From contig JANWHV010000028.1 of assembly GCA_025450255.1 (NCBI GenBank), positions 1 through 9,180 on the forward strand: a stretch of DNA of 9,180 bases, given 5' to 3'. Below are positions 1-5,466 of this stretch, piece after piece (the stretch's first letter is position 1; each line of letters begins with the position of its first letter). Below the pieces are notes generated by a model, which made no database searches, was not told the DNA's origin, and saw only the letters and a list, made by a program, of their open reading frames with translations. A program made the translations under genes and the position numbers. Source of the DNA: Chloroflexota bacterium. Lineage in GTDB: Bacteria > Chloroflexota > UBA5177 > JANWHV01.

Positions 1-1
1 C

Positions 2-310
2 GAGGTGTGCAGTTGCGGCTTCTGGCCGGGCGGCGGCTCGGTGCGGGAGCCGGCATTCTACGCCTACGCGGCGCCGGCGCCGGAGGGCTTCGCGAGCGCG
101 GTGATCCGTCCGGCCTCGGCCTGGTACAACGCCGAGCTGGGCGAGTTCCTGCTGCGCTACGATGACGTGCGCACGGCGCGCGACCCGGACGCGGTGCTGC
201 TCGATTTCATGCAGAGCACCTACGAGGCAGCGGCGGACCTCGCGACGTGGGATCGGGACGCTCTGGAGCGCCCGGACGCCGGTATCAGCGCGCGCGACGT
301 GGCGCCTTGA
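2..310 (+). CDS. DUF5996 family protein, C-terminal fragment (5' end outside window)
   Basis: The reading frame is open from the left edge to a TGA at 308-310, so only about 102 C-terminal residues are visible. A GTG at 5 is in frame, but the frame runs on upstream and the gene is best read as truncated by the window. Recognisable pieces are FWPGGG near the start, a Tyr/Ala/Pro stretch, RPASAWYNAELGEFLLRYDD, and a C-terminal LLDFMQSTYEAAADLATWD segment. These match my memory of DUF5996 proteins, which are about 300 residues and have no established function. The stop is only 21 nt before the idi start and idi's Shine-Dalgarno lies in that gap, so the two genes are probably co-transcribed. The family assignment is recall, not a search. 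Confidence 0.75.
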   Translation, partial: EVCSCGFWPGGGSVREPAFYAYAAPAPEGFASAVIRPASAWYNAELGEFLLRYDDVRTARDPDAVLLDFMQSTYEAAADLATWDRDALERPDAGISARDVAP

Positions 311-331
311 TAGGAGAGGTAATCGGGCATT

Positions 332-871
332 GTGAGCGAAATGGTCCAGAGTGTAGAGCGCGTCGTCCTGCTCGCCGAGGACGGCTCACCGATCGGTGTG
401 GCCGACAAGGCGACGATTCACACCGGCACGACACCGTTGCATCTGGCTTTCTCCTGTCATGCCTTCGATGCGCGCGGCCGGATTCTGGTAACTCGGCGAG
501 CGCTCACGAAACTGACCTGGCCCGGTGTGTGGACAAATTCGTTTTGCGGCCATCCCGGTCCCGGCGAGAGGATCGACGATGCGATCGTCCGACGGGCCGG
601 CAGGGAACTCGGTATTTCCTTAACGGACGTGGCTTTGGCGTTGCCGGATTTTCGCTATCGCGCGGTAGACGCATCCGGTATAGTCGAAAACGAAATCTGC
701 CCCGTCTATACGGCAACCACCAACGCTACGGTGCAGCCGGAGCCGGACGAGATCCTCGAGTGGAGATGGGTCGAGCCCGCTTCGTTACTCGCGGCCGTGA
801 CGGCGGCGCCGTGGGCATTCAGCCCATGGATCACCCTTCAATTACCGCGGTTATTCCAGATGTGCGCGTAG
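332..871 (+). CDS. idi: Isopentenyl-diphosphate delta-isomerase, type 1 (Nudix fold)
   Basis: Interconverts isopentenyl and dimethylallyl diphosphate in cytosolic isoprenoid synthesis. The 179 residues are close to the usual length of about 180 (E. coli Idi, 182). The catalytic cysteine is in WTNSFCGHP (Cys72), the acidic pair in GIVENE (Glu119 and Glu121), and the Nudix-like helix follows as GERIDDAIVRRAGRELG (78-94). LHLAFSCHAFDARGRILVTRRAL and PWAFSPW near the C-terminus are also typical of the family. The chosen start is GTG at 332; GGAGAGG at 313-319 lies 12 nt upstream, a slightly long spacing. ATG at 341 is the alternative, but its spacing is worse. All key residues are present, so the enzyme should be active. 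The type 1 enzyme implies either use of the mevalonate pathway or tuning of the MEP-pathway product ratio. Confidence 0.97.
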   Translation: MSEMVQSVERVVLLAEDGSPIGVADKATIHTGTTPLHLAFSCHAFDARGRILVTRRALTKLTWPGVWTNSFCGHPGPGERIDDAIVRRAGRELGISLTDVALALPDFRYRAVDASGIVENEICPVYTATTNATVQPEPDEILEWRWVEPASLLAAVTAAPWAFSPWITLQLPRLFQMCA

Positions 872-970
872 CACAGTGCTCAAATTCGGCGCGCTTACCG
901 CGGCTTCCGGCGCGAATGTCTCCGCGGTGCGGACGATGATATCGCCGCCTGGCCGGCATTGCCAGAGATG

Positions 971-1028
971 GCGTGGGCCGCGGACCACGCCGAAGATCGA
1001 GATGACGTGGGCCGCGGAACACGCCGAA
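971..1028. repeat. Two direct repeats (24 bp), each an imperfect palindrome around CCGCGG
   Basis: Positions 971-994 and 1005-1028 share CGTGGGCCGCGGA-N-CACGCCGAA with one internal mismatch, offset by 34 bp. The first copy is nearly self-complementary (GCGTGG, 8 bp, CCACGC, centre CCGCGG at 978-983); the second is weaker (CCGCGG at 1012-1017). Both lie in the idi/FUSC gap, upstream of the perfect palindrome at 1049-1070. They could be additional operator half-sites or decayed stem-loops; the sequence alone does not decide. Confidence 0.55.
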
Positions 1029-1048
1029 ATGCGTGGCCATCGTATTTT

Positions 1049-1070
1049 GACGTAGACCGCGGTCTACGTC
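1049..1070. promoter_or_regulatory. Perfect 22-bp palindrome, candidate operator of the FUSC gene
   Basis: The left arm GACGTAGACCG (1049-1059) is followed by its exact complement (1060-1070), with CCGCGG at the centre. It ends 33 nt before the preferred ATG of the FUSC gene at 1104. A TTGACG at 1047-1052, similar to a -35 box, overlaps the left arm, but I see no convincing -10 at the matching distance. Position, perfect symmetry and a size of two half-turns fit a dimeric repressor site of the TetR or MarR kind. No regulator gene is visible in the window, so the cognate protein is unknown. Confidence 0.5.
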
Positions 1071-1103
1071 TCGTTGGGCCGCCAATCTGCCTCGGGATGT
1101 GTG

Positions 1104-2450
1104 ATGAGTCTGACGCCTGAGGGGGCCACGGCAGGCAATGGCGCCGAGGCCATCGGGCGCCTGCGTGCCTGGGGCATGGGCGAGCGCACGCTCAAGACGG
1201 CGCTGGCCGCGTCCCTGGCCTGGGAACTCGGCACATTGGCGCCGGGCGGGACGGCGCACCCCTATTTCGCGCCGCTTGCGGCCTTGCTCTCCATGCAGAT
1301 TACCGTGGCCGAGTCCATTGTCGGGGCGGCGCAACGCGTCGCCGGCATCGTAGCGGGTGTCGGCGTGGCCCTTGTGGTGACCAGGATCACGGGAGCAAAC
1401 GCCCTGGGCATCGGGCTGCTGGTGCTGCTCTCGCTGATCGTCGGCGCCAGGCTTCGGCTCGGTCCGCAGGCCGTGAGCCAGGTCGCCGTCAGCGCCTTGC
1501 TCGTGATGTTCGTCGGCAACGCCTCAAGCTTTTCCTATGCAGGATCCAGGATCGTGGAGAGCATCATAGGCGCCCTGGTCGGCGTGGGGGTCAACGCGCT
1601 GCTCATACCGCCCAGCACGCTTCCTCAGGCATGGAAGGCGCGGCAAGCGCTGGGCGAGGCCGTCGCCGCGGCCCTGCGCGACCTGGCGAGCGCGGTGTCC
1701 GCCGGATTGACGCGGGAGGATGCCGCGCGTTGCCTGGCCCAGGCGCGCGCCCGGAGCGGACCTCAATCCGCGGCCATTGCCGAACTGGAGCAGGCGGAGA
1801 CCAGCCTGCGCTACAACGTGCTGCGCCGGAGCCAGTCGGCGGCGCTGGCGCGTCTGGCGGCCGATCATGAGGCGCTCGAGCATGCCGCGATCCAGACGCG
1901 AAGCCTGGCGCGCGCGCTGGCCGATGCCCTGGTCGATGGAGGCGGTGAACGCACCCACGCCCTGGCGGGCACCTTTGTAGCCAGTGGGGAAGAAAACACG
2001 CGCGGGCCGGCCGATGGCCTCGTCGGCGGTGGCGACCCACCTACACTGGGCGCTCTTATCGAGAGTGGCGGAGGAAGCACGCGTGAATGGCCGGCGCTCG
2101 CCTCCCTCAGCGCCCCCATCGCGGCGTTGATCGCCGCGCTCTCCGTGGCGGTCGAACGGTTCGTGGATCGCGACGCCGAACCGCCGGGAGATACCGTGGC
2201 CAAGCTCCCAGGGGATACCGCGGCCGAGCCACCGAGCGATATAACGGCCGCGCTGGCCGAGGTGGCCCGGCGCCGCCATGAGGTCGACATTGCGGTGCGC
2301 GTCGACCTGCCGCTGCTGCCGCCGGGCGTCTGGATGCGCGCCGGCGCGCTGCTGTCGAGCGCGGACCGCATGTGGACGGACCTCGCGCACGCGGCGCGTC
2401 CCGACCTGCCGGCGGCGGACGGCACGGATGCGCTGAAGATGACGGACTGA
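1104..2450 (+). CDS. FUSC / aromatic-acid-exporter-like membrane protein
   Basis: A 448-residue protein whose N-terminal third is strongly hydrophobic. About five or six membrane segments fall in the first 180 residues, including HPYFAPLAALLSMQITV, AGIVAGVGVALVVTRI, ALGIGLLVLLSLIVGARL, QVAVSALLVMFVGNASSF and IVESIIGALVGVGVNALLIPP. The PYFAPLAALLSMQITVAES motif followed by QRVAGI is typical of the ArAE_1/FUSC module of small-organic-acid exporters. The remaining 260 residues are Ala/Glu/Arg-rich, helical and probably cytoplasmic, with a Gly-rich low-complexity stretch around residues 275-335 and a Pro/Asp tandem repeat at 359-382. The start was chosen at ATG 1104, because residues before it from TTG 1074 do not resemble a family N-terminus; GTG 1101 is also possible. 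The Shine-Dalgarno is weak (GGGATG). Substrate is unknown. The nearby palindrome suggests regulated expression. Confidence 0.8.
   Translation: MSLTPEGATAGNGAEAIGRLRAWGMGERTLKTALAASLAWELGTLAPGGTAHPYFAPLAALLSMQITVAESIVGAAQRVAGIVAGVGVALVVTRITGANALGIGLLVLLSLIVGARLRLGPQAVSQVAVSALLVMFVGNASSFSYAGSRIVESIIGALVGVGVNALLIPPSTLPQAWKARQALGEAVAAALRDLASAVSAGLTREDAARCLAQARARSGPQSAAIAELEQAETSLRYNVLRRSQSAALARLAADHEALEHAAIQTRSLARALADALVDGGGERTHALAGTFVASGEENTRGPADGLVGGGDPPTLGALIESGGGSTREWPALASLSAPIAALIAALSVAVERFVDRDAEPPGDTVAKLPGDTAAEPPSDITAALAEVARRRHEVDIAVRVDLPLLPPGVWMRAGALLSSADRMWTDLAHAARPDLPAADGTDALKMTD
2178..2249 (+). repeat. Three tandem 24-bp units inside the FUSC gene (8-residue repeat)
   Basis: Units at 2178-2201, 2202-2225 and 2226-2249 are in frame and encode EPPGDTVA, KLPGDTAA and EPPSDITA. 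The units differ at several bases, so this is an old, diverging expansion and not a recent slippage product. It forms a Pro/Asp linker between predicted helices of the cytoplasmic part. Confidence 0.85.
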
Positions 2451-2458
2451 CCAAGGAC

Positions 2459-2472
2459 GCGCCGCGCGGCGC
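2459..2472. terminator. GC-only palindrome between convergent genes
   Basis: A perfect 14-bp palindrome, GCGCCGC and its complement, lies in the 41-bp gap between the converging FUSC and DinB stop codons. It could stall or end transcription from either side. There is no T-tract on either strand, so a classic intrinsic terminator is not shown. Confidence 0.3.
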
Positions 2473-2491
2473 CACGTAGAGCCGCGGGACG

Positions 2492-3061
2492 TTAGCGCGC
2501 GCGCAGCGCTTGCTTCAGGATGCCGAGTTCGCCCAGATGACCGCGCGGATGCCCATAGCAGGGTCCCGATAGGAAGCGCCAGACCGGCATGCCGGCCATG
2601 TCGTCCACCTCTGCCCGGAAGCCGGCGCGCTGGTACTCCGGATAGGCGGCTTGATGAGCCGCCATATCGGGAATGATGTCGAGGTCGGCATCCTCGCGTG
2701 AGCGCAGCCATTCCAGCGTGGTCCGGTGTACGGCATCGGCGTAGGCCAGTACGTCGGCCGGCGAGACCGCGGCGGCAATGGCGTCCGCTTCCTCAAGCAT
2801 CATGCCCGCGCCGATACCCGGCGTCCTCAAGGCGCCTCTTCCCGACCACGCGGTCGCGGCGATGACCTCCGGAATACCGCGGACTACCGTCTGGACGGCC
2901 CAGTCTTGCGTGCGCGGTAGATGCCAGAGGGTGAAGCCGAGCCGGTTGCCGCCGTCGAATACGCGAGCGGTCCACTCGCTTGCGGTCAGGTCATCGGCGA
3001 CCTGATGGTAGAGGCCATTCACGCCATTGAGCTGTATGGTCAGGAGTTCGATGGCGCGCAT
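2492..3061 (-). CDS. DinB-superfamily protein (DinB_2 / maleylpyruvate-isomerase-like fold)
   Basis: The 189 residues read as a four-helix-bundle DinB-type protein. The N-terminus MRAIELLTIQLNGVNGLYHQVADDLT is the first amphipathic helix, and LGFTLWHLPRTQDW carries His47. The C-terminal YGHPRGHLGELGILKQAL carries His171 and His175, completing the three-histidine metal site expected of this superfamily. Members are metal-dependent thiol-linked transferases or isomerases, and many have no known substrate; this one cannot be assigned. The open frame runs to 3316, but ATG 3061 is preferred because a strong Shine-Dalgarno (GGAGGGG, complement of 3071-3077) sits 9 nt upstream and the upstream extension has no family character. 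It lies downstream of the broken restriction genes on the same strand. Confidence 0.82.
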   Translation of the reverse strand: MRAIELLTIQLNGVNGLYHQVADDLTASEWTARVFDGGNRLGFTLWHLPRTQDWAVQTVVRGIPEVIAATAWSGRGALRTPGIGAGMMLEEADAIAAAVSPADVLAYADAVHRTTLEWLRSREDADLDIIPDMAAHQAAYPEYQRAGFRAEVDDMAGMPVWRFLSGPCYGHPRGHLGELGILKQALRAR

Positions 3062-3210
3062 CGCTTTGTACCCCTCCAGTTCTTCAGCGGCACTGATCCT
3101 CAGTGGCCACAACCCGTTCGAGCCTGCCGAATGGCGGTGCTGGTCACATCCTATCACGCTGAGCCAAAAATGGTGGCCTCCGATTCGGGGTACCCAGCCG
3201 AGGCGAATCC

Positions 3211-3486
3211 TCACACCGCGAACACCTTCAGCACTTCGTGGATCTTTTCCTGGATGTAGATCGGCGCCACGGGAACGGCGAGGTCCTGGCGGTCCTGCTG
3301 GTCCTTGCCCTTCCACACCAGTTGTGGGTCAAGCGCGGGGTCGCGCGGGTACAGCATGGTTTTGGGCGCGGACTCGTCGTCGGCCACGAAGTCGCGTTGC
3401 TCCTCGGTGGGGATGTTGGCGCGTTTGTCGGTATAGCGGATCGATTCTACCCTGGCCTGGGCGGGCTTCTTTACCGATTGCATCAT
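3211..3486 (-). pseudogene. Type III-like DNA methyltransferase (mod), truncated remnant
   Basis: About 90 residues resembling the N-terminus of the large site-specific adenine methyltransferases that pair with type III-like restriction subunits. Diagnostic pieces are VESIRYTDKRANIPTEEQRD, YPRDPALDPQLVWKGKD and DLAVPVAPIYIQEKIH. The family continues for several hundred residues with the DPPY and AdoMet motifs. Here the match stops at KIH, the frame reads EVLKVFAV and then hits TGA at 3211-3213, and no catalytic motif is present. EVLKVFAV may itself be the native C-terminal tail fused on by an internal deletion, but that is inference. Two adjacent ATGs (3486 and 3483) could start it; GGAG lies 5 nt before the second. 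No methylation activity is expected. Confidence 0.8.
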
Positions 3487-3632
3487 CGCTCCGAATCGAC
3501 GACGGAGATGATACATTGTCCATCATGCCAGGTTCGGCCCTGGCGACAGCGGGATGAATCCCGCGCTGGGCGAGACATGACGCGCTCCCCGCACTGAAGT
3601 ACGGGGCTTCTTTTGGGTGCTTTGCTGCTCAT
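3483..3632 (-). CDS. Tiny ORF (49 codons) overlapping the mod start by ATGA
   Basis: Begins MSSKAPKRSP, preceded by GGAG 8 nt upstream, and its TGA overlaps the first mod ATG in an ATGA arrangement. That layout is typical of translational coupling in an operon. The protein is short, rich in Arg, Ser and Cys, and unlike anything I recognise. Its reading frame runs through three hairpins (3527-3606), so it may be incidental to a structured non-coding region. It could be the residue of a gene that once lay between res and mod. Confidence 0.2.
   Translation of the reverse strand: MSSKAPKRSPVLQCGERVMSRPARDSSRCRQGRTWHDGQCIISVVDSER
3527..3614. other. Cluster of three hairpins, last one followed by a T-rich tract on the + strand
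   Basis: Stem 1 pairs GCCAGG (3527-3532) with CCTGGC (3539-3544). Stem 2 pairs GCGGGAT (3549-3555) with ATCCCGC (3558-3564). Stem 3 pairs CCCCG (3587-3591) with CGGGG (3602-3606), extended by AC/GT around a TGAA loop, and is followed by CTTCTTTT on the + strand. Read on the + strand stem 3 has the form of an intrinsic terminator, yet no + gene ends here. Read on the minus strand, the AAGCCCCG...CGGGGAG element resembles terminal hairpins of IS200/IS605-family elements. No transposase frame is adjacent, so at most this is a relic end or a short structured RNA. Confidence 0.4.
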
Positions 3633-3674
3633 TGTGGCGGCTCCGATTTGGGTGATAGGCTGGATGTAGAGCAC

Positions 3675-3699
3675 AGTTGTACACAATTTGTGTACAGCT
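3675..3699. promoter_or_regulatory. Operator-like palindrome 1 (TGTACACAA arms)
   Basis: Arms TGTACACAA (3678-3686) and TTGTGTACA (3688-3696) flank a single T. The symmetry extends to 25 nt with one mismatched pair. Inside are two TTGT-NN-ACA half-sites whose centres are 11 bp apart, about one helical turn. TGTACA cores and TTGT-NN-ACAA boxes are known from YefM/Phd antitoxin operators and from FadR-type GntR operators respectively. Neither kind of regulator gene is present here. Confidence 0.55.
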
Positions 3700-3719
3700 C
3701 ACTGCCGGCCACGCGGAAA

Positions 3720-3890
3720 CTATCGACCTGGCGGGCACCTTTCAGTTGTCGACAATTTGTCGACAACTGCATTCTGGCACGTTCGTTTTTGCCAACCGGC
3801 GACATTGCCTGAGTTGTCGGCACCGCATCTTGCATTTCGTATCTCGGCAACCGTACCGGGCAGGCCGAGGCTTCTGTTGGGTACGTTCAT
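3720..3890 (-). CDS. Small ORF (56 codons) overlapping the res stop by ATGA, unknown function
   Basis: Starts MNVPNRSLGLPG at 3890; the ATG shares ATGA with the res stop, and GGGGAG lies 6 nt upstream. This is a strong initiation context and typical of a coupled downstream gene in an operon. The encoded 56 residues have no domain I recognise. The frame runs through palindrome 2 (3743-3769), which it reads as AVVDKLSTTE, and ends at TAG 3720-3722. Possibilities are the N-terminal stub of a lost third gene of the restriction locus, or a chance frame. The initiation context makes the former somewhat more attractive. Confidence 0.3.
   Translation of the reverse strand: MNVPNRSLGLPGTVAEIRNARCGADNSGNVAGWQKRTCQNAVVDKLSTTERCPPGR
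3743..3769. promoter_or_regulatory. Operator-like palindrome 2 (perfect, 13-bp arms)
   Basis: The arm CAGTTGTCGACAA (3743-3755) is followed by a single T and then its exact complement (3757-3769). It consists of two copies of the 10-bp palindrome TTGTCGACAA whose centres are 11 bp apart. It shares the scheme CAGTTGT-NN-ACAATTTGT-NN-ACA with palindrome 1, whose centre is 69 bp away, so the two look like a pair of sites for one protein or two copies of one repeat. Confidence 0.6.
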
Positions 3891-5234
3891 GCTGTTCTCC
3901 CCTTCAGAAAGCCGCGGATCAGGCTTTGCGCGTTCCAGGGGTCGGCGACCTCGACGTATTCCCAGCGGCCAAAGCCGCCGTGGTTGTTGATCGCCGGCAC
4001 CCACAGGGTGCGCGCGGTGGCGACTTTGGCGGCCTTGTCTTTGCGGTTCTCGCCGCTGACCTCGACGATCAGGTTCAACAGGTCGCGCGAGCCATTGCCG
4101 TCGTCCACGCAGGCGATAAAGTCCGGAATGTACTGCCTTTCCTCGCCGCTCAGGGTGTAGGGGATGGTAAAGCCGAGGTTGTGGTTCTTGACGTAGCGCA
4201 CCACCTCGGACATGTCCTCAAGCGCCGCGGCCATCTTCTGTTCCCAGGTGTCGGTATCGGCGACCACATGGGAGACATGGCATTTGTCGGCCCTGGTGGC
4301 GTAGACCGGGCGCGTGGTGTCGAAATCGACGTAGCGCGTGGAACCGAGCGTATCGTACGGCCGCAGGATCGGCTTGAGCGCGGCGGCGCCATCGGTGGAA
4401 GCGACAATGGCCTGATAGATGCGGTCCGCGGCATCGTGCGCCAGCTCGATCAATAGCAGCAGCTGCGGAAACGTATGGTCCTTGAGCGTGAGGCACTGCG
4501 CAAGCCACTGCTTGGTGATGTGCAGCACGCTGGGAAAGAGCCAGAGCTTGACCTCGCCGTCAAACCGGTGTTCGGTGGGCCGGTCGGTCCGCGACTCGCC
4601 ATCCTGCCTGAAGTATTTTTCCAGGGTGAGCTTTGCCAGCAGGAAGGCGACCTCGTTGGGGCGGCGGCGCTTGAGATCGTCGAGATCGAATCGTCGGCCA
4701 CCGGCACGCGCGGCACCTTGACGATGCCGGCTTCGATGGCGTCGATCAGCGAAAAGTCCGAAACCACCCAGGGGAAGAGCGTGCCTTCGGGATAGCCGGA
4801 GCCACGCAGGAAGAACGGCGTGGCCGAGAGATCGTAGATCGCCTCGCCACCTCCGTGATGTAGATGGCGGTTTCCAGGGCTTCGTTCTGGCAAAAGAAGA
4901 GCTTCTTCTCGCGATCGGGATCGGTCCAGTAGGCGATCAAGCGCGCCGTGGTTGGCGTCACGCCCAGATAGCCACCCTTTCGCCACTGCGCGACGCGGCC
5001 ACGGATGTCGTTGACAATTTTGTTCTCTTCGATACGGTCCTGCATCCACTCCGTGTCGAGCGCAAGCTGCCCCTTGCCTTTCTTCTTCGGTTTGGCGATG
5101 GGGATGAAATAGGAACTGACGCGGCGGCCTGCGACCACCTGATTGGTGATCCCCTCGTCGGAAAATCTGAAATGCCGGGTCGGCTCGTCGTATGGCGAAT
5201 TGATGATCGGGTTCTCGATGACCGCGTCGGGCAC
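3887..5234 (-). pseudogene. Type III-like restriction endonuclease subunit (res), disrupted by two out-of-frame deletion junctions
   Basis: Three segments of one large helicase-nuclease of about 1000 residues lie in order but in three different frames. Segment A (5234 to about 4845) gives the N-terminus, [19 protein letters not shown] through [19 protein letters not shown]. Segment B (about 4848 to 4687) resumes at [20 protein letters not shown], a helicase motif III region, and ends at [10 protein letters not shown]. Segment C (about 4687 to 3887) runs from DLDDLKRRR through RPYDTLGSTRYVDFDTTRPVY to a PD-(D/E)xK-like nuclease region (YIPDFIA and LIVEVSGENRKDK). The Walker A region and the other helicase motifs are missing. 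Only about 449 codons remain and both junctions shift frame, so no full protein can be made. The original start is GTG 5234, with GGGGAGG 5 nt upstream. ATP-dependent cleavage is lost. A metagenome assembly error is the main alternative. Confidence 0.88.
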
Positions 5235-5294
5235 ACGGGCCTCCCCTGGCGTCGAATACTGCCGTACCGTGGGTTCGTTTCCTCCAGAAGCAGA

Positions 5295-5343
5295 GGGCGA
5301 TAGCCCTTAGTGTAGTCCGCGATTGGGCGGCGGGCTATCCCCC
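5295..5343. repeat. Inverted repeat, 12-bp arms with one mismatch, upstream of res
   Basis: GGGCGATAGCCC (5295-5306) and GGGCTATCCCCC (5332-5343) are complementary except at one position, with 25 bp between. It lies in the 231-bp gap between res and the Uma2 gene, just upstream of the res translation start. It could be a transcript stem-loop, an operator, or the terminator region of Uma2. Nothing else recognisable lies in this gap. Confidence 0.45.
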
Positions 5344-5419
5344 GCTCAGGACAATGGCTACATATTCGATCCCCTTACGTGACGGCGAGAGTTGCGGCAG
5401 GGTCAGCTTGCTCATCGAA

Positions 5420-5466
5420 GCGCCGCGTATCACCCCTATGGGTCGGGGAGCGGCGTGCCGCGGCGC
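5420..5466 (-). terminator. Possible stem-loop at the 3' end of the Uma2 gene
   Basis: GCGCCGCG (5420-5427) pairs with CGCGGCGC (5459-5466), the latter touching the Uma2 stop codon, with an inner ACCC/GGGT pairing. No T-tract follows on the minus strand, so it is a weak terminator candidate only. Confidence 0.3.

Noticed and set aside
971..1070. Repeats as a small CRISPR array
   Set aside because: Only two copies of the direct repeat, a 10-bp gap instead of a 30-40 bp spacer, and no cas genes.
1524..2711. Long minus-strand frame (395 codons) opposite the FUSC gene
   Set aside because: Arg/Gly/His-rich composition typical of an antisense shadow in GC-rich DNA. The + strand has membrane segments and family motifs, and the minus frame also crosses into the DinB gene.
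3583..3614. Hairpin plus T-rich tract as the terminator of a + strand gene
   Set aside because: No credible + strand gene ends upstream; the local + frames are shadows of the mod remnant.
3743..3769. Palindrome 2 as a XerC/XerD dif-like recombination site
   Set aside because: It lacks the 11-6-11 layout with distinct arms and the usual dif core; perfect symmetry around a single base fits a dimer-binding site better.
3677..4456. Plus-strand frame of 259 codons opposite res
   Set aside because: It runs antisense to segment C, which has unmistakable restriction-subunit motifs. Its start also lies inside palindrome 1.
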